Shown here one piece after another: positions 15,969-26,651 of a stretch of DNA of 64,000 bases. A model generated the notes under the pieces. That model was not told the origin of the DNA and did not search any database. It saw only the letters and a list, made by a program, of their open reading frames with translations. Numbering within the stretch: position 1 is the first letter of the stretch; every line of letters begins with the position of its first letter. The stretch comes from Alphaproteobacteria bacterium (GTDB lineage: Bacteria > Pseudomonadota > Alphaproteobacteria > ATCC43930 > CGMCC-115725): NCBI GenBank assembly GCA_030041335.1, contig JASHOB010000019.1, positions 1-64,000 of the forward strand, read 5' to 3'. The position numbers and the translations under genes were made by a program.

Positions 15969-16406
15969 ATGCAGGGACCGGTCCGCATCAACGATCAGTT
16001 AAGCGTCGCAGGCCAAATCACGCCTGCGGAAGTGACGACGCTGGTGAACCAGGGGTTCTGGACGATCATCAACAATCGTCCCGACAATGAAGAGCCCGGC
16101 CAGCCCGCCGCTGCCACGGTTGAGGCCGAGGCCAAACGCCAAGGGCTGCAATATCTCTATCAGCCGGTGACGACCGCGACGATTTCCAAGGCGGATGTCA
16201 CCGCGTTCCACAATGCCCTGCAGCGCGCGCCAAAGCCCGTACTCGCGCATTGCCGCAGTGGCACGCGCTGCTATCTGCTATGGGGCCTGTCGCAGGTCCT
16301 GTTCGACAATGCGAGCCCGCTCGCCATCGTCGCCGAGGCCAGCCATAAGGGCTACGATCTCCGGGTCCTGCCGCAGCTGGCGGAAAGGATGCAGGCGGAG
16401 CGATAG
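15969..16406 (+). CDS. DUF442/TIGR01244 family sulfurtransferase or phosphatase
   Basis: A 145-residue protein with the beta-lactamase-hydrolase-like phosphatase fold. It has INDQLSVAGQITPAEV and GFWTIINNRPDNEEPGQP at the front and the active-site P-loop HCRSGTRC near residue 95, where Cys is the nucleophile. The family is related to dual-specificity phosphatases and appears in sulfide oxidation and persulfide metabolism as a sulfurtransferase; which role applies here is not evident. The ATG at 15969 has GGAGAGGAG upstream. No transposed partner genes (SQR, PDO) are adjacent. Confidence 0.87.
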   Translation: MQGPVRINDQLSVAGQITPAEVTTLVNQGFWTIINNRPDNEEPGQPAAATVEAEAKRQGLQYLYQPVTTATISKADVTAFHNALQRAPKPVLAHCRSGTRCYLLWGLSQVLFDNASPLAIVAEASHKGYDLRVLPQLAERMQAER

Positions 16407-16506
16407 AAATAAGCGGCACTTGCCGGCGTGACATCGGCAACGCCGAGAGGCGCGAACAGCAGGTTTTCGAACCGACCTCGTCCGCCGCGGCCACTATGCC
16501 GTCGCG

Positions 16507-16800
16507 CTAGGCCGCCGCTTTTTTCCGCGCGGCGAGAATGCGGCGCTTTAGTTGCTTTGCCGCGATCGTGAGGTGGCGGTCTGGCGTGTCGATGAGATAG
16601 GCATCGATACCGCCATTATGCTCGATGGTGCGGATGGCGTTGACGGAAAGGCGCAACCGCACCGGCCCGCGCAACACGTCCGACAGCAGCGACACGGTCT
16701 GAAGGTTGGGCAGGAACCGCCGTTTCGTCTTGTTGTTGGCATGGCTGACCGAGTGGCCCACCAATGCGCCCTTACCCGTGATACTGCATCGCCTCGACAT
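16507..16800 (-). CDS. rpmB: 50S ribosomal protein L28
   Basis: A 97-residue basic protein of the large ribosomal subunit. Opening [28 protein letters not shown] is in family terms the L28 signature, here seen as CxITGK followed by GHxVSHAxNKTKRRFxPNLQ. The end [18 protein letters not shown] is the usual basic tail. Length is normal for alphaproteobacterial L28. The ATG at 16800 has AGGA seven bases upstream; a GTG two codons earlier is less well placed. It is monocistronic here, as often in this group. Confidence 0.97.
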   Translation of the reverse strand: MSRRCSITGKGALVGHSVSHANNKTKRRFLPNLQTVSLLSDVLRGPVRLRLSVNAIRTIEHNGGIDAYLIDTPDRHLTIAAKQLKRRILAARKKAAA

Positions 16801-16990
16801 ATTCACATCCTTCTTGGGAAGGCGGGTTTCTAAGGCAGCGACCCCGGCGGCGTCAAGTCAAGGGACGGGAGATCGGGCGACCGACGACGTTGCCCCGCCC
16901 CGGGGACATGATCAGCGACGATCGAGAGGCAATCGGCGGCAATTAGTGCCGCCGCCTTCCCGTTATGATAGCAAAGACCAAAGGGTTCAA

Positions 16991-17440
16991 ATGCAGCGCA
17001 TACAATCACGGCAAGAACCGCATAGGCGATTTCTAGGTAAAATTGCAAAAATGGCGAGGCAGTTTGTGTCCGCCCGCGCCAAGGGGCAGGATCGGACGGC
17101 GGCATGGGTGATGCTGGCGATCGCAGCGCAGACGCTGGTGGCTTGCAATGTGCTGCAAAACGTGCGGCCCGGCATCATTCGCAACACCGGGCTCGGCGAC
17201 AGCTGCGCCGACTACATGCGGCTGTCGTACCCGGGTGCCAGGATCGACGTAAGGGTCCAGCATGTCGAGGTCGCCAACACCCCAAGGGGCGGTCTCGGTC
17301 TCATGATCGTCGATGTCCAGGGTGTGCGCCCCGACATTCCCGCGAGCGGCGGGTTCCTGGCCAATGAAGTCGCCGCTCGTTGCCGCTTCGAAAGTGGGAT
17401 CCTGACGCAGTTCCGTTGGACGAAAGGGCCATTTCGGTGA
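16991..17440 (+). CDS. Putative small lipoprotein of unknown function
   Basis: A 149-residue protein with no family I recognise. A hydrophobic segment AAWVMLAIAAQTLVAC, ending in the lipobox-like LVAC followed by Asn, suggests export and lipid attachment, after a basic lead. The mature part contains two further Cys (DSCADYMRLSYPGA and AARCRFESG), which could form a disulfide in the periplasm, and a strand pattern VRVQHVEV / GLMIVDVQGV. The ATG at 16991 has AAGGG upstream; ATG 17051 gives a more normal signal length and may be the real start. Confidence 0.55.
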   Translation: MQRIQSRQEPHRRFLGKIAKMARQFVSARAKGQDRTAAWVMLAIAAQTLVACNVLQNVRPGIIRNTGLGDSCADYMRLSYPGARIDVRVQHVEVANTPRGGLGLMIVDVQGVRPDIPASGGFLANEVAARCRFESGILTQFRWTKGPFR

Positions 17441-17520
17441 GGGTGTGTTCGTTGCTTGGCCCGAGGAGCGCGAAGCGATCCGTCCACGCCCCGGGCCTGC
17501 CAAAGGGCGCATCGCGGGCG

Positions 17521-18510
17521 CTATTCCCGGGCAAAGGCATTGAGCGCCTGGCGGGCCGCGGCCGCGGGCGTCAGTTTTCCGGCAGCGACCTTGACCTCAA
17601 GGCCACGCAAAGCGCGCGCCGCGCCTTTGTCGGCGTGAAACCGCTCGATCAACCCGTCGCCGATCTCCCGCCACAACGCCGCCTGCGCCTGGCCCGCGCG
17701 CCGCGCCACGAAACCGCCATTGGCGCGGGCTCTATCGAGGCGCTGCAGCGCGATTGTCCAGACCCGATCCAGTCCCTTGCCCGTAAGCGCAGAGACCGAC
17801 ACTGCCTCGACCCAATCGCCGCCCTCGCCCGGTGAAAAGAGCCGGAGCGCATGGCGATAATCTGCGACCGCACGACGCGCCGCCGGCGCCAGATCGCCAT
17901 CGTCCTTGGTGACGACGACCAAATCGGCCAGCTCGACGATGCCCCTCTTGATGCCTTGCAGTTCGTCGCCACCGCCCGGCGCGATCAATAACAGGAACAG
18001 ATCGACCATGTCGGCGACCGTGGTCTCGGACTGGCCGACGCCGACCGTTTCGACGATGACAATGTCGAAGCCGGCAGCCTCCGCAACCAGTATTGCTTCG
18101 CCGGTGCGGCGTGCGACGCCGCCAAGAGTGCCGCCGGCGGGCGACGGTCGAATAAACGCGGCGGCGGCTTGCGCCAGTTTCGGCATGCGCGTCTTGTCGC
18201 CGAGGATCGAGCCACCGGCCTGCTTCGACGAGGGGTCGACCGCCAGCACGGCGACGCGGTGTCCGGCTGCGATCAGCATCAGCCCGAACGCCTCGATAAA
18301 AGTCGATTTGCCGACGCCCGGCGCTCCGGAAATGCCAAGGCGTGTGGCGCCGCCGGCACCGGGCAGCAGCCGCGCCAACAGGCATTCCGCGGCATCGCGA
18401 TCATCGGCACGGGTCGACTCCACCAAAGTGATGGCGCGGGCGAGCGCGGTGCGCTCGCCACGCAACACCGCGTCGGCCAGCACTAAGGGATCAACACGAC
18501 GCGGTGGCAT
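17521..18510 (-). CDS. meaB: MeaB/ArgK-type GTPase, methylmalonyl-CoA mutase chaperone
   Basis: A 329-residue G3E P-loop GTPase. It has Walker A GAPGVGKSTF near residue 60, VLAVDPSSKQAGGSILGDKTRM typical of MeaB, the switch II Glu-Thr in VIVETVGVGQSE, and the base-specificity loop VVTKDD. MeaB loads and protects the adenosylcobalamin cofactor of methylmalonyl-CoA mutase. No mutase gene is in the window. The ATG at 18510 gives the family length with AGGTGA upstream; longer in-frame starts add an unrelated N-terminus. Confidence 0.93.
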   Translation of the reverse strand: MPPRRVDPLVLADAVLRGERTALARAITLVESTRADDRDAAECLLARLLPGAGGATRLGISGAPGVGKSTFIEAFGLMLIAAGHRVAVLAVDPSSKQAGGSILGDKTRMPKLAQAAAAFIRPSPAGGTLGGVARRTGEAILVAEAAGFDIVIVETVGVGQSETTVADMVDLFLLLIAPGGGDELQGIKRGIVELADLVVVTKDDGDLAPAARRAVADYRHALRLFSPGEGGDWVEAVSVSALTGKGLDRVWTIALQRLDRARANGGFVARRAGQAQAALWREIGDGLIERFHADKGAARALRGLEVKVAAGKLTPAAAARQALNAFARE

Positions 18511-18678
18511 GGGCTCGATATCACCTTGAAGCGGCTCGTCGCGCGACAGCGGCAGTGATGTTCCGGAGCGCTTGCCGCCGCCGACCATGGCGCCGCAAAA
18601 AAGCCGGCGCAGCGACACCGCTGGCCGATAGCAAACGCGCCGCCGAAACGCGAGCCCGGAACATTTTCCGCCCCTCTC

Positions 18679-20571
18679 TCAGTTTCCGAAGAGGCTTTTC
18701 AATGCGCCGCCGATACCCTGCCCCACTTTGCCGACGCCGTTGGCGGCGCCGCCAATGACTTTGACCGGGGCGGTGACGATGCCCTTGGCAATGCCGGCGA
18801 CGTCCGGCTGGAAGCTGAGATGATCCCAACGGCCGCTGACGATTACCGGCACGGTGACAATTCCCGCCATGATCTTCGGTTCGACGTGGTAGTTGAGCGT
18901 GCGCTGCGGCAGATTAACCGTGCCGGTTCCGTGTGCCTCGACCGCGCCGATGGTGGCTACGAGATTGCTGCTGCTCATGATGCCGTTGCGAATCGTGTTG
19001 CTGGCGCTGGCACGGTCGATTGCCGTGGCGCCTCTGCCGGTTGCAAACGCGGCGGCGGTGTTCATCAGCATCCCGGCGAGATCGATGCCGCCAAGGGAGC
19101 CATGCGCGAGGCGAAACGATGACGCGCCGGACAGGGTCGAGACCAAATCCCGTTGGCTGTTGCCGTGCGCCGTGCCCGACAGCGTGAAGCTTGCCGAACC
19201 GCTAATCGAACTGCCGCCGCCGGCATCGCGGAGCAACGGACCGATATCGACGGCGGAGATCGAACCGTCGACCGTCATCGCCGCGATGTCCCTGGAGCAA
19301 TCGAGACCGATGGTGCCCTTGGCGCTGCCGCGATAGAGCGCCACGTTGCCGATACTGAGCCTTAGCTTGCCGTCGTCGAGATTGAGCTTGGCGGCCGCCG
19401 CGCCCATTTGCAGCTGGCGATATCTGACGCTCGATGCATCGATGGTGAGTTCGGCGTCGAACTGGCGCAGCAGGCGCGGATCGAGGGTCGCGGTGCTCCA
19501 TCCTGGCGTCGACGGACCGAGATAGGGATTGAAATCCAACCTGTCGATCCGCAGCGTGCCGGCGATCCTGGGTTTGTTGCCCGCGCTGAGCGTGACGGTG
19601 CCCGTGGCGCGGGTTGTGTCGAGCGAAAAAGTCGCATTGGAGAATTCGGCCGAGCCGGCCACCGCACGAACGGCACCGCTGACCGCAAGCGCGCCGAAGC
19701 CGCGCTTCGGCAGGTCGATATCGAGGGCTGACCATGTCGCCAGATCGCGCACCGACGGTACGGCGAGATCGGCGTTGCCGTCGAGCACCAGAGCGCCAAG
19801 CCCGCCAGTCTCCCCGCTGGCGACCTCGCCAGCGAATTTGACGGTGAGCGGTGCCGATTGCAATGCCGCGACGACATGGCTTTTGCCCGCGGGACGCAAC
19901 AGCGCGCCGCCGTGGTCGAGCGTCATCGAGAATCTAATCTTTTGCCCCCGCCACATCGCGTCGCCCTCTGCGGCGAGAGACACACCGAGGTGCGGTGCCG
20001 AGAGCGTCGCTGCGATTCGTTGCAGCTCGTAGCGCCGATCGTTGCGGCGATCGACAACGACAATATCGCCATCCGCGATCGCGACATACTCGGCGCCGAG
20101 GCGCGACAACGCCGCGAGCGCGGCCATCGCCGGGGGCGGGGCGGTCACCGCCGCTGGCGCCGCCGCCCGATCGGCAGCAGCGGATTCGCCCGACCGCCGG
20201 TTGGGCGGGCTCGGCGCCGCGAGTTCGAAAACAATTGCCGGCGCCACCAGCGCCAGCCGCTCGATTTCAATCCGCCGCGACAAGAGCGGCAGCAATTTGA
20301 CCGCGATATCAAGCTCTTTGATCCTTACCGTTGCCGAGGATTGCGCCCATGGGCTCCCGGTAATCGTCACGTCGCTCGCCGCGAGCTTGAACGTGGGAAA
20401 AAATTGCAACGAGAGCGGGCCTTTGACCGTCAATTTGTGGCCGGTGGCGTCGCCTAGTTGCCTTAGAACCTGCGCCTTGATGACGTCTGCCGGCAAGAGA
20501 AGCGACACCAGGGCGATCGCCACAATCGGCACCGCGACAATGACGGCCACAATGCTTGCCAGGCGTTTCAT
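18679..20571 (-). CDS. AsmA family protein
   Basis: A 630-residue protein with one N-terminal membrane anchor (IVAVIVAVPIVAIALVSLLL) and a long periplasmic beta-rich body. The first block after the anchor, ATGHKLTVKGPLSLQFFPTF then LAASDVTI, is typical of AsmA. The C-terminal AsmA_2-like part has GxxxIDLAGMLMNTAAAF and LRYHVEPKIM-like LNYHVEPKIMAG. AsmA-like proteins belong to the bridge-type lipid transfer group acting between the inner and outer membranes. The ATG at 20571 follows GGGAAGG and places the anchor at the very N-terminus. Confidence 0.88.
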   Translation of the reverse strand: MKRLASIVAVIVAVPIVAIALVSLLLPADVIKAQVLRQLGDATGHKLTVKGPLSLQFFPTFKLAASDVTITGSPWAQSSATVRIKELDIAVKLLPLLSRRIEIERLALVAPAIVFELAAPSPPNRRSGESAAADRAAAPAAVTAPPPAMAALAALSRLGAEYVAIADGDIVVVDRRNDRRYELQRIAATLSAPHLGVSLAAEGDAMWRGQKIRFSMTLDHGGALLRPAGKSHVVAALQSAPLTVKFAGEVASGETGGLGALVLDGNADLAVPSVRDLATWSALDIDLPKRGFGALAVSGAVRAVAGSAEFSNATFSLDTTRATGTVTLSAGNKPRIAGTLRIDRLDFNPYLGPSTPGWSTATLDPRLLRQFDAELTIDASSVRYRQLQMGAAAAKLNLDDGKLRLSIGNVALYRGSAKGTIGLDCSRDIAAMTVDGSISAVDIGPLLRDAGGGSSISGSASFTLSGTAHGNSQRDLVSTLSGASSFRLAHGSLGGIDLAGMLMNTAAAFATGRGATAIDRASASNTIRNGIMSSSNLVATIGAVEAHGTGTVNLPQRTLNYHVEPKIMAGIVTVPVIVSGRWDHLSFQPDVAGIAKGIVTAPVKVIGGAANGVGKVGQGIGGALKSLFGN

Positions 20572-20724
20572 CACGAGCCTTCCCGGTTGCCGGCTTGCGT
20601 CATTGTAACGCATGGAGTGTGCGGCATGCGAGGCAGGCCGGGAATTGCCATGCCGCCACGCCCGTTGAATGGACAGATCGACGTTTTCCGCGCAAGATAA
20701 CGGCGGTGTGGAAAGGAACGCGTA

Positions 20725-21702
20725 ATGGCCGAAGAAGAGATCGATTGGGAAATTCCGGAAGCGGCGCAACCGAAGCCAAGCGAATTCGCGTTCGATCTGG
20801 ACCATGCGCTAAGCTCAGTCGTCGGCATCCAAGCGACCATCCCGGACGACGCGTTCACCGCACAGACGCTCGGTACCCAGCGCAGCGGCAGCGGCGTCAT
20901 CATCCGCGACAGCGGTCTCATCGTGACCATCGGCTACCTCATTACCGAGGCCGAGACGGTTTGGATCACGACCGCCGACGGCCGCGCGACGCCGGGCACG
21001 GTCGCCGCCTACGATCAAGAAACCGGCTTCGGCTTGATCCAGGCACTGGGCCGGCTTGGCACGCCGGCCATCGCCATCGGGCAATCCTCAGCCCTTGAGA
21101 ACGGTGCGCCGCTGGTGGTGGCCGCCGGCGCTCGACGCCATTCCGTGAGCGCGCATTTGATCGCGCGCCAAGAATTTCCAGGCAGTTGGGAATATCTTCT
21201 CGACGAGGCCCTGTTCACGGCGCCCTTGCATCCGTTCTGGGGCGGCGCCGCGGCGATCGATCATGCCGGCAAGCTGGTCGGCGTCGGCTCGCTTCATGTC
21301 CAGCAATCAGTGCCCGGCGGCTCGCCGCGCGACATCAACATGATCGTGCCGATCGATCTCCTGACCCCGATCCTCGACGAGCTGTTGACGTACGGCCGGC
21401 CCAATCATCCACCACGGCCGTGGATCGGCGCCTATAGCGGCGAGACCGAAGGACGGGTCGTCATCGCCGGTGTGTTGCCGCAGGGCCCGGCAATGCAAGC
21501 CGGGGTGCGTGTCGGCGATATCGTCTGGGCGGTACGCGACGAAGCAATCAGCAGTCTTGCCGATTTTTATCGCAAATTGTGGAAGTCGGGCAGCGCCGGT
21601 ACGGAAATCCCGATCGAGCTGGTTCGCGACGGGCGCACGGTCTGGGTTCGCGTGAAGTCACGCGACCGTGGTTCCATGTTGAAGAAGAAATCGCTGCAGT
21701 AG
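20725..21702 (+). CDS. HtrA/DegP-like protein with PDZ domain, apparently lacking the catalytic triad
   Basis: A 325-residue protein with a trypsin-like S1C domain (about 25-225) and a PDZ domain (about 235-315, with GVLPQGPAMQAGVRVGDIVWAV). Aligning by eye to HtrA, GSGVIIRDSGLIVTIGYLI has Tyr71 where TNNHV has the catalytic His; DQETGFGLI has Gly101 where DxxTDLALL has Asp; and PFWGG has Trp172 where GNSGG has the Ser nucleophile. All three positions are replaced, so proteolysis is unlikely. No signal peptide is seen, so it is probably cytoplasmic. A peptide-binding or scaffold role is an inference. The ATG at 20725 has AAGGA seven bases upstream. Confidence 0.85.
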   Translation: MAEEEIDWEIPEAAQPKPSEFAFDLDHALSSVVGIQATIPDDAFTAQTLGTQRSGSGVIIRDSGLIVTIGYLITEAETVWITTADGRATPGTVAAYDQETGFGLIQALGRLGTPAIAIGQSSALENGAPLVVAAGARRHSVSAHLIARQEFPGSWEYLLDEALFTAPLHPFWGGAAAIDHAGKLVGVGSLHVQQSVPGGSPRDINMIVPIDLLTPILDELLTYGRPNHPPRPWIGAYSGETEGRVVIAGVLPQGPAMQAGVRVGDIVWAVRDEAISSLADFYRKLWKSGSAGTEIPIELVRDGRTVWVRVKSRDRGSMLKKKSLQ

Positions 21703-22013
21703 AATTTTATCCCCTCATCCGCGGCGCTCGTCCGCGCGATCGGCGCCAAAGATCGGCACCGATGCGGATGCCCCCGATCCCGCTGGACGCATAAAGCTTT
21801 GCTGCCGTTCGCGCCTGCTCATGCCGGGACTGCAATAGAGCTATCCCGCGTTATTCCCGCTGTTGTGGCAATTATGCCATAGGCTTGGCAAGCGAATTGC
21901 AAAATTCGCGGCAAGCGGCGGCCACTGCGGCTTCTCCCGGTGACTGTCGAGGTGCTGCCCATGCTTTACGCATGAGCGCGCAATTCGCGTTTTCTTATGT
22001 GGGGAGTTTTCAT

Positions 22014-23408
22014 ATGCCTCATGTCTTCGCACGGTCGCTGCTGTTTTTGGTCGGCGCGGCCATGGCGGCCTATGCCGTCGGCGTGTTGCCGGCACGTGCT
22101 CAAACCAATCCGCCAGCCGCCACCGCGGCGCCCGCACCAGCGACGGCGCCTGCACCAGCGACGGCCCCCGCACCAGGGGCGGCGCCGGCTCCAGCGGCAG
22201 CGCCCGCCGCACCGAAATCATGGTGGGATGCCGTCAACCTTTCCGGCTATTTGCAAGCCGGCATCACCGGCAATCCCGACGGGCCCTCGAGCGGCCTCAA
22301 TTTCGGCAGGCTGTTCGACGACAAATCGAACCAGGTCCTGTACAACCAAGGCTCGCTGATCTTTGAGCGTCCGGTCGATACGTCCGACGGGTTTGATTGG
22401 GGCTTCCGCTTCTGGGGCATGCAGGGCACCGATGCGCGTTACACACATTTCCTTGGCGAGGCCGATCGCTGGACGACGTCGCGCGTCCAATATGACGTGG
22501 TGGAGGCCGACGTCACTTTTCACCTGCCCGTGGTGACAGCGGGCGGCGCCGAGCTCAAGATCGGGCAGTTCCCGACGCTGCTCGGCGCGGAAACCATCGA
22601 CCCGCGCACCAATTATTTTTATTCGCACTCTTACATTTTCAATTTCGGCCTGCCATTGAAGGATACCGGCGCAATGCTGGTGACCCATGTCAGCCCGTTG
22701 ATCGACATCTACACCGGCGTGATCACCGGCGTGAACACCTCGATCGGTTATCCGGGCGGCGACAATAATGGTGCGATCGCGTTCGAAGGCGGCATCGGTT
22801 TCAACATTTCCGATGCGCTGACGGTTCTCGCCAGCACCAATATTGGCCCCGAGGATTCCTGTGGCGTGCCGGGTGCGCTCTATAGCTGCAACAGCACCGA
22901 GCGCGTATACGGCGACTTGGTCGCGACGTGGAAGATCAACCCGAAGCTGACCGCCATCGGCGAGCTCAATATCGTCCGTGACGGCGGGCCGTTCCTCAGC
23001 CCGGCCGGGCGTCCCTATTCGCCGACCGCGGGCGGCGCCGCCGGCTATTTGATCTATCAATGGACCGATCAGATTTCGTTCGCGGGCCGCGCCGAAATCT
23101 TCCGCGACGCCAACGGCTTCTTCGTCTTGGCCTACCCCGGCAGCAATCTCGATTTCATCAATTGCGAATCGGGCCTCAATGTCTGCAGGACTTTCGGCCC
23201 GGGCGTGCCCTCGACCTATAGCGAGTTCACCATCGGCCTCAATTACAAACCGCCGATAACGGGACCCTTCAAAGGCTTCGTGATCCGGCCGGAGTTCCGC
23301 TTCGACGGACAGCTGTCCGGCCCTGCCGCCTTTAACATGAACAAGGAAGGTATCGGCAGCAAGAGCACGCAAGAGACGCTGGCGGTGGACTTCATCCTGC
23401 CGTTCTAA
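22014..23408 (+). CDS. Outer-membrane beta-barrel porin (BBP2-like)
   Basis: A 464-residue protein. It has a signal peptide (SLLFLVGAAMAAYAVGVLPARA) followed by a 40-residue Ala-Pro linker and then a barrel domain of alternating strands. Recognisable blocks are VNLSGYLQAGITGN, WGFRFWGMQGTDARYTHF, LKIGQFPTLLGAETID and NYFYSHSYIFNFGLPLKDTG, as in BBP2/OprP-like porins. The C-terminus ends in LAVDFILPF with the terminal Phe used by the BAM machine. It probably forms a diffusion channel for small solutes. The ATG at 22014 has GGGGAG seven bases upstream. Confidence 0.88.
   Translation: MPHVFARSLLFLVGAAMAAYAVGVLPARAQTNPPAATAAPAPATAPAPATAPAPGAAPAPAAAPAAPKSWWDAVNLSGYLQAGITGNPDGPSSGLNFGRLFDDKSNQVLYNQGSLIFERPVDTSDGFDWGFRFWGMQGTDARYTHFLGEADRWTTSRVQYDVVEADVTFHLPVVTAGGAELKIGQFPTLLGAETIDPRTNYFYSHSYIFNFGLPLKDTGAMLVTHVSPLIDIYTGVITGVNTSIGYPGGDNNGAIAFEGGIGFNISDALTVLASTNIGPEDSCGVPGALYSCNSTERVYGDLVATWKINPKLTAIGELNIVRDGGPFLSPAGRPYSPTAGGAAGYLIYQWTDQISFAGRAEIFRDANGFFVLAYPGSNLDFINCESGLNVCRTFGPGVPSTYSEFTIGLNYKPPITGPFKGFVIRPEFRFDGQLSGPAAFNMNKEGIGSKSTQETLAVDFILPF
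22128..22199 (+). repeat. Four 18-base tandem units coding an Ala-Pro linker in the porin
   Basis: Units at 22128, 22146, 22164 and 22182 each encode a six-residue APAPxx step (APAPAT, APAPAT, APAPGA, APAPAA). The first two units differ by one base. This makes a flexible spacer between the signal peptide and the barrel, and is a place where copy number could vary by slippage. Confidence 0.8.
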
Positions 23409-23424
23409 CCGCACGCACGCGCGG

Positions 23425-23455
23425 ACTCCCCGGCGTCAGATTCTAGCCGGGGAGT
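23425..23455 (+). terminator. Stem-loop after the porin gene
   Basis: Bases 23425-23434 (ACTCCCCGGC) pair perfectly with 23446-23455 around an 11-base loop, starting 17 bases after the porin stop. No T-run follows, so it may be a factor-dependent stop or an mRNA-stabilising hairpin instead of a classical terminator. Confidence 0.5.
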
Positions 23456-23489
23456 ACCGCCGCCGCATCGGCCGCAGCACCGGCATCGG

Positions 23490-24131
23490 TCACACCGCCG
23501 CCAGCGCCGCGACAATCGGCGCAAATTCGATCCGGCCCCGGCGCAGATCGTGGCCCGCCCCGGCAATCGGGATCAGCCAGGTCGGTGCCGGTATGGTGGC
23601 GATGGCCTCTTGCAATTCGCCAAGCGCGCCGAATGGATCGGCATCGCCATGCACAAAGATCGCCGACCTCGCCAGGTTGGGGAAGTGCGCGGTTCGCATC
23701 TGGTCGGGTCTGGCCGGCGGATGGAGCGGATAGGACAGCAGCAACAGGCCGGCGGCGATCGCGGGCGCCTCGGCCGCCAGGATCGAGGCCTGCCGCCCGC
23801 CATAGGAATGGCCGCCGAGATAAACCGGTCCCGCAACCAGGCGACGCAAATGGCCGACGGCAGCGCCGAGGCTGGCGCGGTCGGCAGCCGCGGTCATGCG
23901 CTGGGGCGGACCCGTCGCACGTCTGCGGCGAAAGGCCAAATCGCAGCGCAAGACCGTGACGCCGGCCGCGGCGAAGGCGGCCGCCGTCGCACTCAACAGC
24001 GGCGCGCGGCAGTTGCCGCCGGCGCCGTGGGTGAGCACCAGTCCCCGCCCGTCGGCGCGCCCGGGGCGATGGAGAAAGCCGCTCACCTCGCTCTCGGCAA
24101 CGGCCGCTATCCTGGTCTCATCCCGATCCAT
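23490..24131 (-). CDS. Alpha/beta hydrolase, KANL3/Tex30 type
   Basis: A 213-residue hydrolase. It has the front block [16 protein letters not shown] (oxyanion hole region), the nucleophile elbow [11 protein letters not shown] with Ser near residue 109, an Asp in [10 protein letters not shown] and a His in IAGAGHDL, in the right order for the triad. The short length and lack of a lid resemble the KANL3/Tex30 group of dienelactone-hydrolase-like proteins. Substrate is unknown. The ATG at 24131 is 82 bases from the start of divergent lepA. The gene runs convergently towards the porin stem-loop. Confidence 0.85.
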   Translation of the reverse strand: MDRDETRIAAVAESEVSGFLHRPGRADGRGLVLTHGAGGNCRAPLLSATAAAFAAAGVTVLRCDLAFRRRRATGPPQRMTAAADRASLGAAVGHLRRLVAGPVYLGGHSYGGRQASILAAEAPAIAAGLLLLSYPLHPPARPDQMRTAHFPNLARSAIFVHGDADPFGALGELQEAIATIPAPTWLIPIAGAGHDLRRGRIEFAPIVAALAAV

Positions 24132-24213
24132 GGCGGTGCCATCCTACGCCGGGCGGCCGGGAACCGCGATTGCGCCTCGGGCCAACGCACCCTATGTTCC
24201 GCGCAACGCCCCC

Positions 24214-26016
<1,803 letters not shown>

Positions 26017-26084
26017 CGCATGAGGGCGGCGATCGACCGTTGATCTCGATCGCGGCGGCGCCCTAAACTCGATCCCGGGAGCGC

Positions 26085-26417
26085 ATGATGATCATTGCAC
26101 GGGCAATCGGTTTGTTGCTGTTGCTGATAGCCACGGTCGCGTTCGTGCGTGATCTGCTTAACTGGTACGATAGCGGCGCCCTGGCGTTGCTCTCGGGTGA
26201 CCAGCTATGGCTGAGCCTGAGCCCCGCGGGCTATCAATCCGCGCAGAACTGGGCGGACGACCATCTCCCGCTGTTCTCGAAACCGGTCATGGCGACCATT
26301 CTGGCGCTGCCCGTCTTCCTCTCCGCCGGCGTGCTCGGCGTGTTCCTGCTGGTGGTGTCGCGCAGCAAGCACAAATCTCGCCGCTCGGGCAGGAATTGGC
26401 GGGGGGCGTACAGCTAG
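26085..26417 (+). CDS. Small two-helix membrane protein of unknown function
   Basis: A 110-residue protein. It has an N-terminal hydrophobic helix (IARAIGLLLLLIATVAFV) and a second one (MATILALPVFLSAGVLGVFLLVV) joined by a polar loop with WLSLSPAGYQSAQNW, and ends in a basic tail RSKHKSRRSGRNWRGAY. Similar short proteins occur in alphaproteobacteria without a known role. Two ATGs in tandem (26085, 26088) follow GGGAG. An imperfect GC-rich stem (26023-26064) lies between lepA and this gene. Confidence 0.65.
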   Translation: MMIIARAIGLLLLLIATVAFVRDLLNWYDSGALALLSGDQLWLSLSPAGYQSAQNWADDHLPLFSKPVMATILALPVFLSAGVLGVFLLVVSRSKHKSRRSGRNWRGAYS

Positions 26418-26651
26418 CGGAACAGGGCGCTTCGCGCCGCCTGCGCCCGACATCGCCCCGGCACTTTGCCGCGGCCGGACGCACGGGAGCGTTCTGGCCG
26501 GGATGCCGTCCGTTTCATCCGCCCTTTCGGCCGCGCGCCGCTTCCGCGTCAGCATCACGGCACGATACGCCGCCCGAGAGCCGCGCAACCGGACGCGATG
26601 CTGGTGCCGGCGCCACCATGCCCGCGGTCGCCAGGCCCGGCACGACCGCCG

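Noticed and set aside
22218-23414. A 398-codon open frame opposite the porin gene
   Set aside because: Antisense to a clear signal-peptide porin; composition is Arg/Asp/Gly-rich without domains.
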